The notes: generated from the sequence alone by a model not told the origin. 5,242 bases of DNA from Candidatus Aenigmatarchaeota archaeon (GCA_023142905.1 JAGLIP010000074.1:1-5242); one strand, 5' to 3'. Shown: positions 1 to 5,242, counted from the stretch's first letter. A program made the numbers and translations.

Positions 1-1
1 T

Positions 2-1582
2 GAGGGCAATAAGTCCCAGAAAAAGAAGCTTGAGATTATATCCTATCTTTTGACATCTGCAAAAGATAAAGAAGCCAAGTATGTTGTGCGCGCAATTATC
101 GGAAGTTTGAGAATCGGCGTTGCTGACGGGGTTGTACGGGATTCAATTGCAAAGGCGTTTTTTTCTGAAGTATTCTGGAAAGACCTTTTGAAACAGAAAA
201 TCAACAGCAAAAAAAGAATAGAGGTCATGCTTGCGATTGAAAAAAAGAACATTTTAATTTCTGAAGAGCTTAAGGAAACAATGCCTGAAGTGTGTGGCCT
301 TGAAGAAAATAATAATGTTAAATACGGGACTGAAAAAGATATTTTAAAAATCAAGGACTTCTGGAAAAAAGAGTGTAACTATGATATTGTTCTTGTTGAT
401 TCTGCGGAAACAGGAAATGCATTAAAATCAAAAATAACAGGCATTGTTGAGCAGGCAAATGAGGCTGCTAATGATTTTGCGCTTGTGGCCAAAATCGCAA
501 AAAAAGAGGGAACAATAGGGCTTAAAAAAATAGATATTGCCGTTGGGCGGCCGATTAAGGTCATGCTTGCGCAGAAAGCAGACGGAATTGAAGATGCGTT
601 TGAAACTGTAGGCAAACCGTGCGCATTTGAATATAAATATGACGGCTTTAGGCTTCAGGCGCACAAAAAAGACAGTAGTGTACAGTTATATACTCGGCGC
701 CTGGAAGATGTCACAAAACAGTTTCCTGATGTTGTTGATTCAATTAAAAAAGGCATTAAAGCAGAGTCATGCATAATTGAAGGCGAGGCTGTGGGGTATG
801 ATAAAAAAACAGGGAGAAGCATACCATTTCAGAATATATCTAGAAGAATAAAAAGGAAATACGATATAGAAAAGCTTGCAGAGGCGGTTCCGGTAGTATT
901 GAACCTGTTTGATATCCTGTCGCTTGATGGGAATACGATAATAAAAGAGCCGTTTCACAAAAGAAGAAAGCTTTTGGAGAAAATAACCAATGAGATTCCA
1001 AAAAAGCTCGTGGCAGCAAAGGCGATTGTAACTGATTCTGCAACAAAGGCGGATGATTTTTACAAAAAATCACTGTCGCGCGGAAATGAGGGGCTTATGG
1101 CAAAAAACCTTGAAGCGCCATACAAGCCGGGTTCGCGTGTTGGGCATATGCTAAAGATTAAGCCGGTTTTAGAAACCCTTGACCTTACGATTGTTGCAGC
1201 CGATTGGGGCGAGGGAAAAAGGGCGGGGTGGCTTTCAAGCTATGGCCTGGCATGCAGGGATTCGGATACCGGCGAGTTTTTGACAATGGGCAAGCTTGGG
1301 ACCGGCATCAAGGAGAAAAAAGAAGAAGGCACAAGCTTTGAAGAGATTACTGATGAGCTTAAAAAACACATAATAAAAAAAGAGGCAAAACGAGTTGAGA
1401 TTGCACCCACGCTTGTTGTTGAGGTCGCATATGAGGAAATACAAAAGTCTTTAACATATACTTCCGGGTTTGCGCTGCGTTTCCCCAGATTTGTTCGTAT
1501 ACGGGATGAAAAAGCAGTTGATGAAATTGATGATATTACTAAAGTTATCGCTATTTTCGATAGCCAACGGCATAATGGATAA
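2..1582 (+). CDS. lig: ATP-dependent DNA ligase, 5'-truncated by window edge
   Basis: The enzyme seals nicks in duplex DNA using ATP, through enzyme-AMP and DNA-adenylate intermediates, in replication and repair. The frame is open from base 2; the first in-frame start-type codon, TTG at 50, is internal, because the residues before it (EGNKSQKKKLEIISYL) match the conserved end of the DNA-binding domain. The window therefore holds 526 C-terminal residues and probably lacks 100 or more. Numbering from base 2: motif I KYDG at 212-215 with catalytic Lys212 (635-637), TRRLEDVT 231-238, motif III EGEAVG 260-265, motif IIIa LNLFDIL 300-306, motif IV EGLMAK 363-368, motif V LKIKP 384-388, then an OB-fold (about 402-500) with motif VI RFPRFVRIRDEK near 493-504. 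All key residues are intact. About 85 residues around 55-147 seem extra compared with the Thermococcales enzymes as I recall them. No T-rich terminator follows the stop. Confidence 0.96.
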   Translation, partial: EGNKSQKKKLEIISYLLTSAKDKEAKYVVRAIIGSLRIGVADGVVRDSIAKAFFSEVFWKDLLKQKINSKKRIEVMLAIEKKNILISEELKETMPEVCGLEENNNVKYGTEKDILKIKDFWKKECNYDIVLVDSAETGNALKSKITGIVEQANEAANDFALVAKIAKKEGTIGLKKIDIAVGRPIKVMLAQKADGIEDAFETVGKPCAFEYKYDGFRLQAHKKDSSVQLYTRRLEDVTKQFPDVVDSIKKGIKAESCIIEGEAVGYDKKTGRSIPFQNISRRIKRKYDIEKLAEAVPVVLNLFDILSLDGNTIIKEPFHKRRKLLEKITNEIPKKLVAAKAIVTDSATKADDFYKKSLSRGNEGLMAKNLEAPYKPGSRVGHMLKIKPVLETLDLTIVAADWGEGKRAGWLSSYGLACRDSDTGEFLTMGKLGTGIKEKKEEGTSFEEITDELKKHIIKKEAKRVEIAPTLVVEVAYEEIQKSLTYTSGFALRFPRFVRIRDEKAVDEIDDITKVIAIFDSQRHNG

Positions 1583-1584
1583 GT

Positions 1585-1597
1585 ATTACTTAGTAAT
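1585..1597. promoter_or_regulatory. Perfect 13-base palindrome, possible operator
   Basis: ATTACT, a central T, then AGTAAT form perfect 6-base arms starting two bases after the ligase stop. The core TACT-N-AGTA resembles the half-sites of the TACT-N3-AGTA operator known for Pyrococcus TrmB, but with one spacer base rather than three. It lies 16 bases upstream of the TATA-like box at 1614. With no GC-rich stem and no following T-run it is not a normal terminator. That it is bound by the TrmB-family protein encoded next is inference; an AT-rich palindrome of this size could also arise by chance. Confidence 0.35.
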
Positions 1598-1604
1598 GGT
1601 TAAA

Positions 1605-1621
1605 AAAGAAAGGTTTATAAA
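1605..1621 (+). promoter_or_regulatory. Distal BRE/TATA-like box upstream of trmB-family gene
   Basis: The purine-rich run AAAGAAAGG directly precedes TTTATAAA (1614-1621), which fits the archaeal BRE plus TATA arrangement. Transcription would start near 1643 and leave a leader of about 125 bases, long for an archaeal mRNA. It may be an alternative to the box at 1675, or may serve an untranslated RNA that I cannot otherwise support. Confidence 0.4.
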
Positions 1622-1674
1622 TGTTCTGACACTTAAATACTTTATCAAATACACAAATATGGGAATTCCAAACA

Positions 1675-1682
1675 TTTATATA
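1675..1682 (+). promoter_or_regulatory. Proximal TATA-like box for trmB-family gene
   Basis: TTTATATA is preceded by AAACA and by the 8-base palindrome GGAATTCC (1662-1669), which overlaps the expected BRE side of the box and could be a regulator site. Initiation would be expected near 1703-1706, giving a leader of about 60 bases that includes the Shine-Dalgarno at 1755. I favour this box over the one at 1614 because of its distance to the gene. Confidence 0.5.
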
Positions 1683-1754
1683 CTACCTGTATGTAAAATA
1701 ATAGTGTTTGGTTAATGTTTAAAGAAGTGGCTAAATAAATAGAAAAACAACAAC

Positions 1755-1760
1755 AGGTGA
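1755..1760 (+). promoter_or_regulatory. Shine-Dalgarno AGGTGA for trmB-family gene
   Basis: AGGTGA matches the archaeal anti-SD complement (GGAGGTGATC) and is followed by seven bases before ATG 1768. It is the best ribosome binding site in the window and fixes that start codon. Confidence 0.8.
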
Positions 1761-1767
1761 TTTGTAA

Positions 1768-2580
1768 ATGATAAGTCAAAAAACATTGGATGGTCTTAAA
1801 GGAATCGGTCTTAACTTATATGAAAGAAAGCTTTATGCTGCACTTCTTGCAAGGGGAAATTCGACTGCAGGAGAGCTTTCAGAAGTTGCTGATGTTCCGC
1901 GGTCAAGATCTTATGATGTTCTAGAATCGCTTGCTAAAAAAGGATTTGTTGTTGTCCAAAATGCAAAGCCGTTAAGATATGTTGTTGTGCCGCCAACAGA
2001 AGCTCTTGAACGGTCAAAAAACAAGCTTCGTGCAGACCTTGATACTTCAGTTTTAAGAATTGATGATTTCAAGAAAAGCCCGGCATTAACTGAGCTTAAT
2101 AATCTTCACACACAAGGGGTTTCTCTTGTTGATTCTGCTGAACTTTCAGGTTCTCTTAGGGGAAGACACTCTATGCACCAACAGGTTGAAACAATGCTTA
2201 AAGGTGCTCAGAGTTCGGTTAATATAATCACAACTGAAGACGGGCTTACAGAATTGTATACAACTCATTCAGGCCTTCTTCAAAGTGCTGTTGAGCGCGG
2301 TGTTTCTGTAAAGATTGCAGCTCCGCTTACAGCTAAAAACAAACAAGCTGCAGACACATTGTCAAGTGCGTGCGATGTTAAGGACTTAAGTTCTAAAGAG
2401 GCTGCAAAACTTCCTGCAGGAAGAATGTTTCTTGTAGATGATAAGGAATCCGTTATGGCGCTTACTGATGATGCGAGCACACATCCTTCACAGGATGTCG
2501 CTTTTTGGAGCGCGTCGGATCATTTTGCATCCAATTTCGTTGCACCGACATTCGGTATGGTCTGGAAGCATATTGAATAA
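1768..2580 (+). CDS. TrmB-family winged-helix transcriptional regulator
   Basis: A cytoplasmic DNA-binding regulator of 270 residues. Residues 1-80 form a TrmB-type winged helix: helices at about 5-30 (TLDGLKGIGLNLYERKLYAA), a helix-turn-helix at 32-61 with recognition helix VPRSRSYDVLESLAKKGFV (43-61), and a wing VVVQNAKPLRYVVVPP (61-76). A hydrophilic helical linker at about 77-105 probably mediates dimerisation. From about 130 to the end is an alpha/beta effector-like domain of the kind attached to many archaeal TrmB proteins, with strands VNIITTED, VSVKIAAPL and RMFLVDDKESVMAL; I see no intact HKD phospholipase motif. Sugar-responsive TrmB proteins control transport genes, but no transporter is adjacent, so ligand and target are unknown. 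The start is set by AGGTGA seven bases upstream. Leucine codons are strongly CTT-biased (about 23 of 32 by hand count), unlike the next genes. Family call is firm; function beyond it is not. Confidence 0.88.
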   Translation: MISQKTLDGLKGIGLNLYERKLYAALLARGNSTAGELSEVADVPRSRSYDVLESLAKKGFVVVQNAKPLRYVVVPPTEALERSKNKLRADLDTSVLRIDDFKKSPALTELNNLHTQGVSLVDSAELSGSLRGRHSMHQQVETMLKGAQSSVNIITTEDGLTELYTTHSGLLQSAVERGVSVKIAAPLTAKNKQAADTLSSACDVKDLSSKEAAKLPAGRMFLVDDKESVMALTDDASTHPSQDVAFWSASDHFASNFVAPTFGMVWKHIE

Positions 2581-2584
2581 AGAC

Positions 2585-2601
2585 TTTGTTTTTTTGTTTT
2601 T
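2585..2601 (+). terminator. T-rich intrinsic terminator after trmB-family gene
   Basis: Four bases after the stop the + strand reads T3-G-T7-G-T5. Archaeal RNA polymerase terminates at such U-rich stretches without needing a hairpin, and no stem is visible here. It separates the regulator from the following unknown gene, although I see no clear promoter between this point and 2636, so partial read-through is possible. Confidence 0.6.
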
Positions 2602-2624
2602 GATGTAGTGTTAACTAGGTTCTC

Positions 2625-2636
2625 GTGGTGTTTTTG
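2625..2636 (+). promoter_or_regulatory. GGTG ribosome binding site and T5 spacer before GTG 2636
   Basis: GTGGTG at 2625-2630 is followed by exactly five T and then the GTG start. A TGG plus T5 layout also precedes the starts at 3447 and 4094. An in-frame TAA at 2612-2614 with no other start-type codon after it supports GTG 2636. Confidence 0.5.
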
Positions 2637-3313
2637 TGAATGAATTGTATTTGCCTGCAATGGAAAATGGGTGGATTTCTTTCGAGGGGGACAGTACTAA
2701 AGTATGTCCCTATTTTATTGATTCTTCAGGATGTCTTGTTGGGCGTAATGATAAGAATGTAGAATTAGAGTTGTTGGTTGTAAAATCTGAGGGGAATTAT
2801 ACTCTTCCGTTGAGCCATAATTTTCGTGATTCTGAAATTAGGCGCAGTTCTGTTTTGGATGAGGGGTTGATTGTTGATTTTAGTAATTTATTGGAATGTG
2901 ACAATAATCCGCAGAAGAGCATTTTTTTAAAATCTGATGCTCTTGGTGTTGGGTTGGATAAACATTTTAAATTTTTTTACCCCATCAGTAATGGTGTTGT
3001 TTATTGTGAATGGTCTAAAGAGTTAAACTTGATGTATCATGCATCTCCGCTTAAATATGTCGAATCATATTTGTCTCTTGTAGGGGAGTTGACTAGGGAT
3101 TCAAAGGCAGTTCATGGTGCTTATTCTATTGATGGGTCTCCATTAATGTATGTTCTTATTTTTAATCCGCCAGTTAATTACGGGGATATTGTTCAAAAAT
3201 TTGAATATGAGGATTTGTTCCTTGAGCACATTAAGAATGAACGAGATAAGGCGTTGTTAAAAGATTTTGGCGATGCACAAGCCCGTATGAGATTACCGGC
3301 ATCAATGAATTAA
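2636..3313 (+). CDS. Unrecognised protein, 225 aa
   Basis: I do not recognise this protein. It starts at GTG with GGTG upstream; the next in-frame ATG is at 2660 (Met9). No signal peptide or membrane segment is visible, so it is probably cytoplasmic. The N-terminal two thirds looks strand-rich (ISFEG, VELELLVV, GLIVDFSNL, FKFFYPI, VVYCEW). The part after 185 is charged and helical (about 190-215, EYEDLFLEHIKNERDKALLKDF). Four cysteines at 24, 33, 88 and 124 form no CxxC pair. Leucine codons favour TTG (about 14 of 28, with none of CTG, CTC or CTA), in contrast to the CTT-rich regulator upstream, and the coding strand is rich in G and T. It is flanked by T-rich terminators on both sides, so it is probably transcribed alone. 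The long clean frame makes it a real gene; its role is open. Confidence 0.8.
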   Translation: MNELYLPAMENGWISFEGDSTKVCPYFIDSSGCLVGRNDKNVELELLVVKSEGNYTLPLSHNFRDSEIRRSSVLDEGLIVDFSNLLECDNNPQKSIFLKSDALGVGLDKHFKFFYPISNGVVYCEWSKELNLMYHASPLKYVESYLSLVGELTRDSKAVHGAYSIDGSPLMYVLIFNPPVNYGDIVQKFEYEDLFLEHIKNERDKALLKDFGDAQARMRLPASMN

Positions 3314-3330
3314 TTTTTCGTTTTTGGTTT
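3314..3330 (+). terminator. T-rich terminator after 225-aa gene
   Basis: Immediately after the TAA stop the strand reads T5-CG-T5-GG-T3, with no stem. This fits hairpin-independent archaeal termination on a U-rich tract. Confidence 0.55.
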
Positions 3331-3335
3331 ATCTC

Positions 3336-3366
3336 TTTTAAACCTAATTTTATAATTCTAAAAATA
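3336..3366 (+). promoter_or_regulatory. Core-promoter-like block, copy 1 (upstream of 192-aa gene)
   Basis: TTTTAAAC (3336-3343), ten variable bases, then AATTCTAAAAATA (3354-3366). The same arrangement with the same spacing is found at 4052-4082 before elp3, with 26 of 31 bases identical. TTTTAAA is an acceptable archaeal TATA box, and transcription would begin about 25 bases downstream, inside the second conserved part. A start there would leave a leader of about 80 bases before ATG 3447. Confidence 0.45.
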
Positions 3367-3390
3367 CGCATCTAAATGTGAGAGTTGGCT

Positions 3391-3406
3391 AAAAGTTTAA
3401 AAGTTT
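3391..3406 (+). repeat. Tandem 8-base repeat overlapping a second TATA-like box
   Basis: AAAAGTTT occurs twice in tandem. Within it TTTAAAAG (3396-3403) could be a TATA box for the 192-aa gene, predicting initiation near 3424 and a leader of about 20 bases, more typical than that from the box at 3336. The tandem units could also be binding half-sites, but low complexity is an adequate explanation. Confidence 0.35.
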
Positions 3407-3446
3407 TGTTCTGTTATTAGATAGTAATTAATGGATGCTGGTTTTT

Positions 3447-4025
3447 ATGGGCAAAAAAAAGAATAAAAAGAATAAAAAGAGCGAAGTTGTGCCTGTTAGT
3501 GTGGATTCTGAGGCAATATTCGATGTTGTGGGTTTGAGAAATGCGTTGAATCGATATTTTGGGGGCCATGATACTGTGTGGGGTATAGAAGATACAATAA
3601 GTATGCTGAAAAATAAACCGGACATACAATGCATCAAAATTTCCGGGTTTCCGATGGATTTTCAGGTTCGTTTGCCCGGATGTGATGGCGAGTATCTTGC
3701 TTTCAATTATTCCGGAACAAAAAACAAATTGGATGTTGAGGGATATGATCCGGAATGTAGTTATGGCGTCGCTCATAAAATGCCTGAATTGCCCGCAACG
3801 CATTACTTTTTAACGAATAATGGTCATTTTACTCTTTGGCGGGGGCATTCGGGAATCAAAGGCCATACATATACTGAAGTAGAATTGCCTAAAGGGCCTT
3901 ATGTCCATGGATATTTGATGTTTGAAGGCAGTAATAACAAGCACATTGATACCGCATCTATTGTTAATCTTGGAGATTCAAAGACAATGAAAATAACTGT
4001 TGCCGGGATAACCTATACGCTTTAA
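3447..4025 (+). CDS. Unrecognised protein, 192 aa, Lys-rich N-terminus
   Basis: I do not recognise this protein. ATG 3447 is preferred to the in-frame ATG 3435 (four residues longer) because TGG and five T precede it exactly as at the elp3 start, and because MGKKKNKKNKKSE makes a natural charged tail. Seven of residues 3-11 are lysine, suggesting a flexible tail that may contact nucleic acid (inference). Residues 20-60 look helical. The rest appears beta-rich, with many Gly, Tyr, Phe and Trp. Eight histidines (41, 110, 119, 127, 134, 140, 154, 166), six of them within 110-154, and cysteines 62, 79 and 104 leave metal binding possible, but no known motif is seen. There is no signal peptide or membrane segment. 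Leucine is mostly TTG (about 7 of 13). It is isolated by T-runs and has its own promoter-like sequences. Confidence 0.78.
   Translation: MGKKKNKKNKKSEVVPVSVDSEAIFDVVGLRNALNRYFGGHDTVWGIEDTISMLKNKPDIQCIKISGFPMDFQVRLPGCDGEYLAFNYSGTKNKLDVEGYDPECSYGVAHKMPELPATHYFLTNNGHFTLWRGHSGIKGHTYTEVELPKGPYVHGYLMFEGSNNKHIDTASIVNLGDSKTMKITVAGITYTL
3461..3478 (+). repeat. Tandem GAATAAAAA repeat coding for the Lys/Asn tail
   Basis: Two perfect copies of the 9-mer GAATAAAAA follow a run of eight A (3453-3460). They encode the KKKNKKNKK stretch. Nine bases is three codons, so gain or loss of a unit would keep the frame and vary tail length, while the A8 run could change the frame by slippage. Confidence 0.75.
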
Positions 4026-4030
4026 GTTGA

Positions 4031-4055
4031 TTTTTTTTAAATTCTTTATTTTTTT
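4031..4055 (+). terminator. T-rich terminator region after 192-aa gene
   Basis: T8 (4031-4038) and T7 (4049-4055) begin five bases after the TAA stop. These are good U-rich archaeal termination signals. The second run merges into the TTTTAAAC element of the elp3 promoter, so termination of one gene and initiation of the next nearly coincide. Confidence 0.6.
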
Positions 4056-4082
4056 AAACATACATCTACAATTCTAAAAATA
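4052..4082 (+). promoter_or_regulatory. elp3 core promoter, copy 2 of the shared block
   Basis: TTTTAAAC (4052-4059), ten variable bases, then AATTCTAAAAATA (4070-4082). The TATA-like part lies 35 bases upstream of ATG 4094, so initiation about 25 bases from its centre would fall near 4080 and give a short leader of about 14 bases. See the matching block at 3336-3366. Confidence 0.55.
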
Positions 4083-4084
4083 TC

Positions 4085-4093
4085 GTGGTTTTT
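4085..4093 (+). promoter_or_regulatory. GTGG plus T5 translation leader of elp3
   Basis: GTGG followed by five T sits directly before ATG 4094. GGT is a weak match to the archaeal GGTG Shine-Dalgarno. The GTG at 4085 is itself in frame and is a less likely alternative start, three residues longer. Confidence 0.4.
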
Positions 4094-5242
4094 ATGAGAA
4101 TAAAGACAGTTGACCGGAAAATTGCAAGAGAAATTATAGACGATATTCTTTTGGGCAAGGCAAAACACGGGATTGCGCTTGACAACCTGAAGCGAAAAAT
4201 CGCAAAGAAATACACTATTAAGGATTTGACACAGAATTCTGCTATTTTGGAGCATGCTGAAAAATCTGAGAAAGAAAGGCTAACAGTTTTGATAAAAAAG
4301 CCAGTTCGTACAATTTCGGGAGTTGCGATTGTGGCTGTGATGTCAAAACCAGGTGCGTGTCCCGGGAAATGCATCTACTGCCCGCAAGGGGAAAACGCGC
4401 CTAAAAGCTATACGGGGTTAGAGCCTGCGGCTCGAAGGGGGGCAATGTTTGCGTACGACCCGTACCTACAGGCGAAAGATAGGATAAAACAGTTGACCGC
4501 AATTGGGCATGCTACTGACAAAGTTGAATTAATAATTATGGGTGGAACATTTCTTTCATATTCTTTAGACTATAAGATGAATTTTGTAAAGCGGCTTTTT
4601 GATGCATTGAATGGCGTTGATTCAAAGACATTGGATGATGCAAAGAAAATTAATGAGGCCGCGAACCACAGGTGCGTGGGGCTTACAATTGAGACTAGGC
4701 CTGATTTTTGCAAAGAAAAAGAGATTAATGAAATGCTTAAAATGGGGGCAACCAGAGTTGAATTGGGTGTACAGTCGCTAAGCGATGAAGTATTGGCGAA
4801 AGTAAATCGAGGGCACACAATTGAAGATACTGTTCGGTCTACCCAATTATTGAAAGATTCCGGATTTAAGATTGTCTATCATATGATGCCTGGGCTTATG
4901 CAAAAAAAGCGTGAGGATATCAAAATGTTTGAAACTCTTTTTTTTGATGAGCGATTCTGTCCTGATATGCTTAAAATATATCCTACGCTTGTAATTTCCG
5001 GTACAAAGCTTTATGATATGTGGAAAAAGGGTGAATATAGTCCGCTTGATACTGAACGAGCTGCGGATATCATTGCGCGCGCCAAGAAAAAATTGCCTGT
5101 TTTTGTGAGAGTTATGCGGGTTCAGCGGGATATTCCGAAAGAAAAAATTGACTGCGGGGTTGAAAACAGCAATTTACGGGAGTATGTCGGGCGCAGGGCA
5201 GAAGAGTTAGGGATTAAATGTCGGTGTATCCGTTGCCGCGAA
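4094..5242 (+). CDS. elp3: Elp3: radical SAM / acetyltransferase tRNA wobble-uridine carboxymethylase, 3'-truncated
   Basis: Elp3 uses acetyl-CoA and a SAM radical to place a carboxymethyl group on C5 of uridine-34 in tRNA; archaea and some bacteria use Elp3 without the other Elongator subunits. The window holds 383 residues and the frame runs off the end. Residues 1-70 are a basic N-terminal tRNA-binding region. The radical SAM core starts at CPGKCIYC (Cys89, Cys93, Cys96: the 4Fe-4S ligands), followed by KSYTGLEPAARR 104-115, YDPYLQAKDR 121-130, MGGTF 149-153, ETRPD 200-204, RVELGVQS 221-228, HMMPGL 263-268, KIYPTLVISGT 294-304, RVQRDIP 342-348 and GVENSNLRE 355-363. CRCIRC at 376-381 begins the cysteine-rich linker thought to bind zinc. 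The GNAT domain and the rest of the protein, perhaps 140-150 residues, lie outside. First-to-second cysteine spacing is three residues, while Elp3 proteins I recall have four or more. Confidence 0.96.
   Translation, partial: MRIKTVDRKIAREIIDDILLGKAKHGIALDNLKRKIAKKYTIKDLTQNSAILEHAEKSEKERLTVLIKKPVRTISGVAIVAVMSKPGACPGKCIYCPQGENAPKSYTGLEPAARRGAMFAYDPYLQAKDRIKQLTAIGHATDKVELIIMGGTFLSYSLDYKMNFVKRLFDALNGVDSKTLDDAKKINEAANHRCVGLTIETRPDFCKEKEINEMLKMGATRVELGVQSLSDEVLAKVNRGHTIEDTVRSTQLLKDSGFKIVYHMMPGLMQKKREDIKMFETLFFDERFCPDMLKIYPTLVISGTKLYDMWKKGEYSPLDTERAADIIARAKKKLPVFVRVMRVQRDIPKEKIDCGVENSNLREYVGRRAEELGIKCRCIRCRE

Larger units (their letters stand above)
1583..1767. other. Intergenic region ligase to trmB-family gene (185 bases)
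   Basis: Contents in order: the 13-base palindrome (1585), TTTATAAA (1614), GGAATTCC (1662), TTTATATA (1675) and AGGTGA (1755). An in-frame run from ATG 1575 to 1715 could encode 46 residues, but it has no ribosome binding site, overlaps the ligase end and the promoter boxes, and looks like translated AT-rich spacer. Confidence 0.6.

Noticed and set aside
43..354. 103-residue - strand frame
   Set aside because: Antisense to the ligase DNA-binding domain; no independent support.
50..1582. Ligase gene starting at TTG 50
   Set aside because: The frame is open to base 2 and the residues before 50 match conserved ligase sequence, so the true start lies outside the window.
1470..1715. 81-residue + strand frame, or its 46-residue part from ATG 1575
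   Set aside because: Mostly inside the ligase in another frame, no ribosome binding site, runs over palindrome and TATA-like boxes; looks like translated spacer.
1583..1767. Possible small RNA or riboswitch in the long leader
   Set aside because: No stable stem series could be found by eye; two promoter boxes and palindromes account for the region.
3376..3381. ATG-TGA minimal open reading frame in the leader of the 192-aa gene
   Set aside because: A six-base start-stop is expected by chance, and whether it is transcribed depends on which promoter is used.
3455..3461. A-AAA-AAG slippery heptamer near the start of the 192-aa gene
   Set aside because: Only a few codons after the start, with no downstream stem and no useful alternative frame; better explained as lysine codons.
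3417..3803. 128-residue - strand frame opposite the 192-aa gene
   Set aside because: Composition of an antisense shadow (Phe, Ile and His runs) with no start signals; the + strand frame is supported by leader and terminator.
4066..4374. 102-residue - strand frame
   Set aside because: Antisense to the start of elp3, which is certain from its motifs.

Overview
The window looks like AT-rich archaeal chromosome, most likely from a DPANN-type lineage (Woesearchaeota/Pacearchaeota-like). The evidence is an archaeal/eukaryotic-type ATP-dependent DNA ligase, a TrmB-family winged-helix regulator, an archaeal Elp3 with the CxCxxC linker, TATA-like promoter boxes, U-rich stretches after stop codons in place of hairpin terminators, and GGTG-type ribosome binding sites. 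The phylum is an inference from protein style, not from a marker gene. All five genes lie on the + strand and nothing is convincing on the - strand.

Layout. (1) Positions 2-1582: the C-terminal 526 residues of an ATP-dependent DNA ligase whose 5' end is outside the window. It carries all nucleotidyltransferase motifs plus an apparent extra stretch of about 85 residues ahead of the catalytic domain. (2) 1583-1767: the longest intergenic region, with two TATA-like boxes, a perfect 13-base palindrome and a clear Shine-Dalgarno. (3) 1768-2580: a 270-residue TrmB-family regulator followed by a T-rich terminator. (4) 2636-3313 and 3447-4025: two unrecognised proteins of 225 and 192 residues, each followed by T-runs. 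(5) 4094-5242: the first 383 residues of Elp3, the radical SAM/acetyltransferase tRNA wobble-uridine enzyme, cut by the window end.

The genes seem to be separate transcription units rather than one operon. Most junctions have a T-rich terminator and a new promoter-like box, and ligase, regulator and Elp3 share no pathway. The regulator's target cannot be read from its neighbours, although autoregulation is plausible from the palindrome near its promoter.

The most notable points are a 31-base block, 26/31 identical, upstream of both the second unknown gene and elp3, which suggests a shared core promoter; the ligase insertion; and the two orphan proteins. I do not see a defence system, mobile element, CRISPR array, rRNA or tRNA, and I do not claim a new multi-gene system here.
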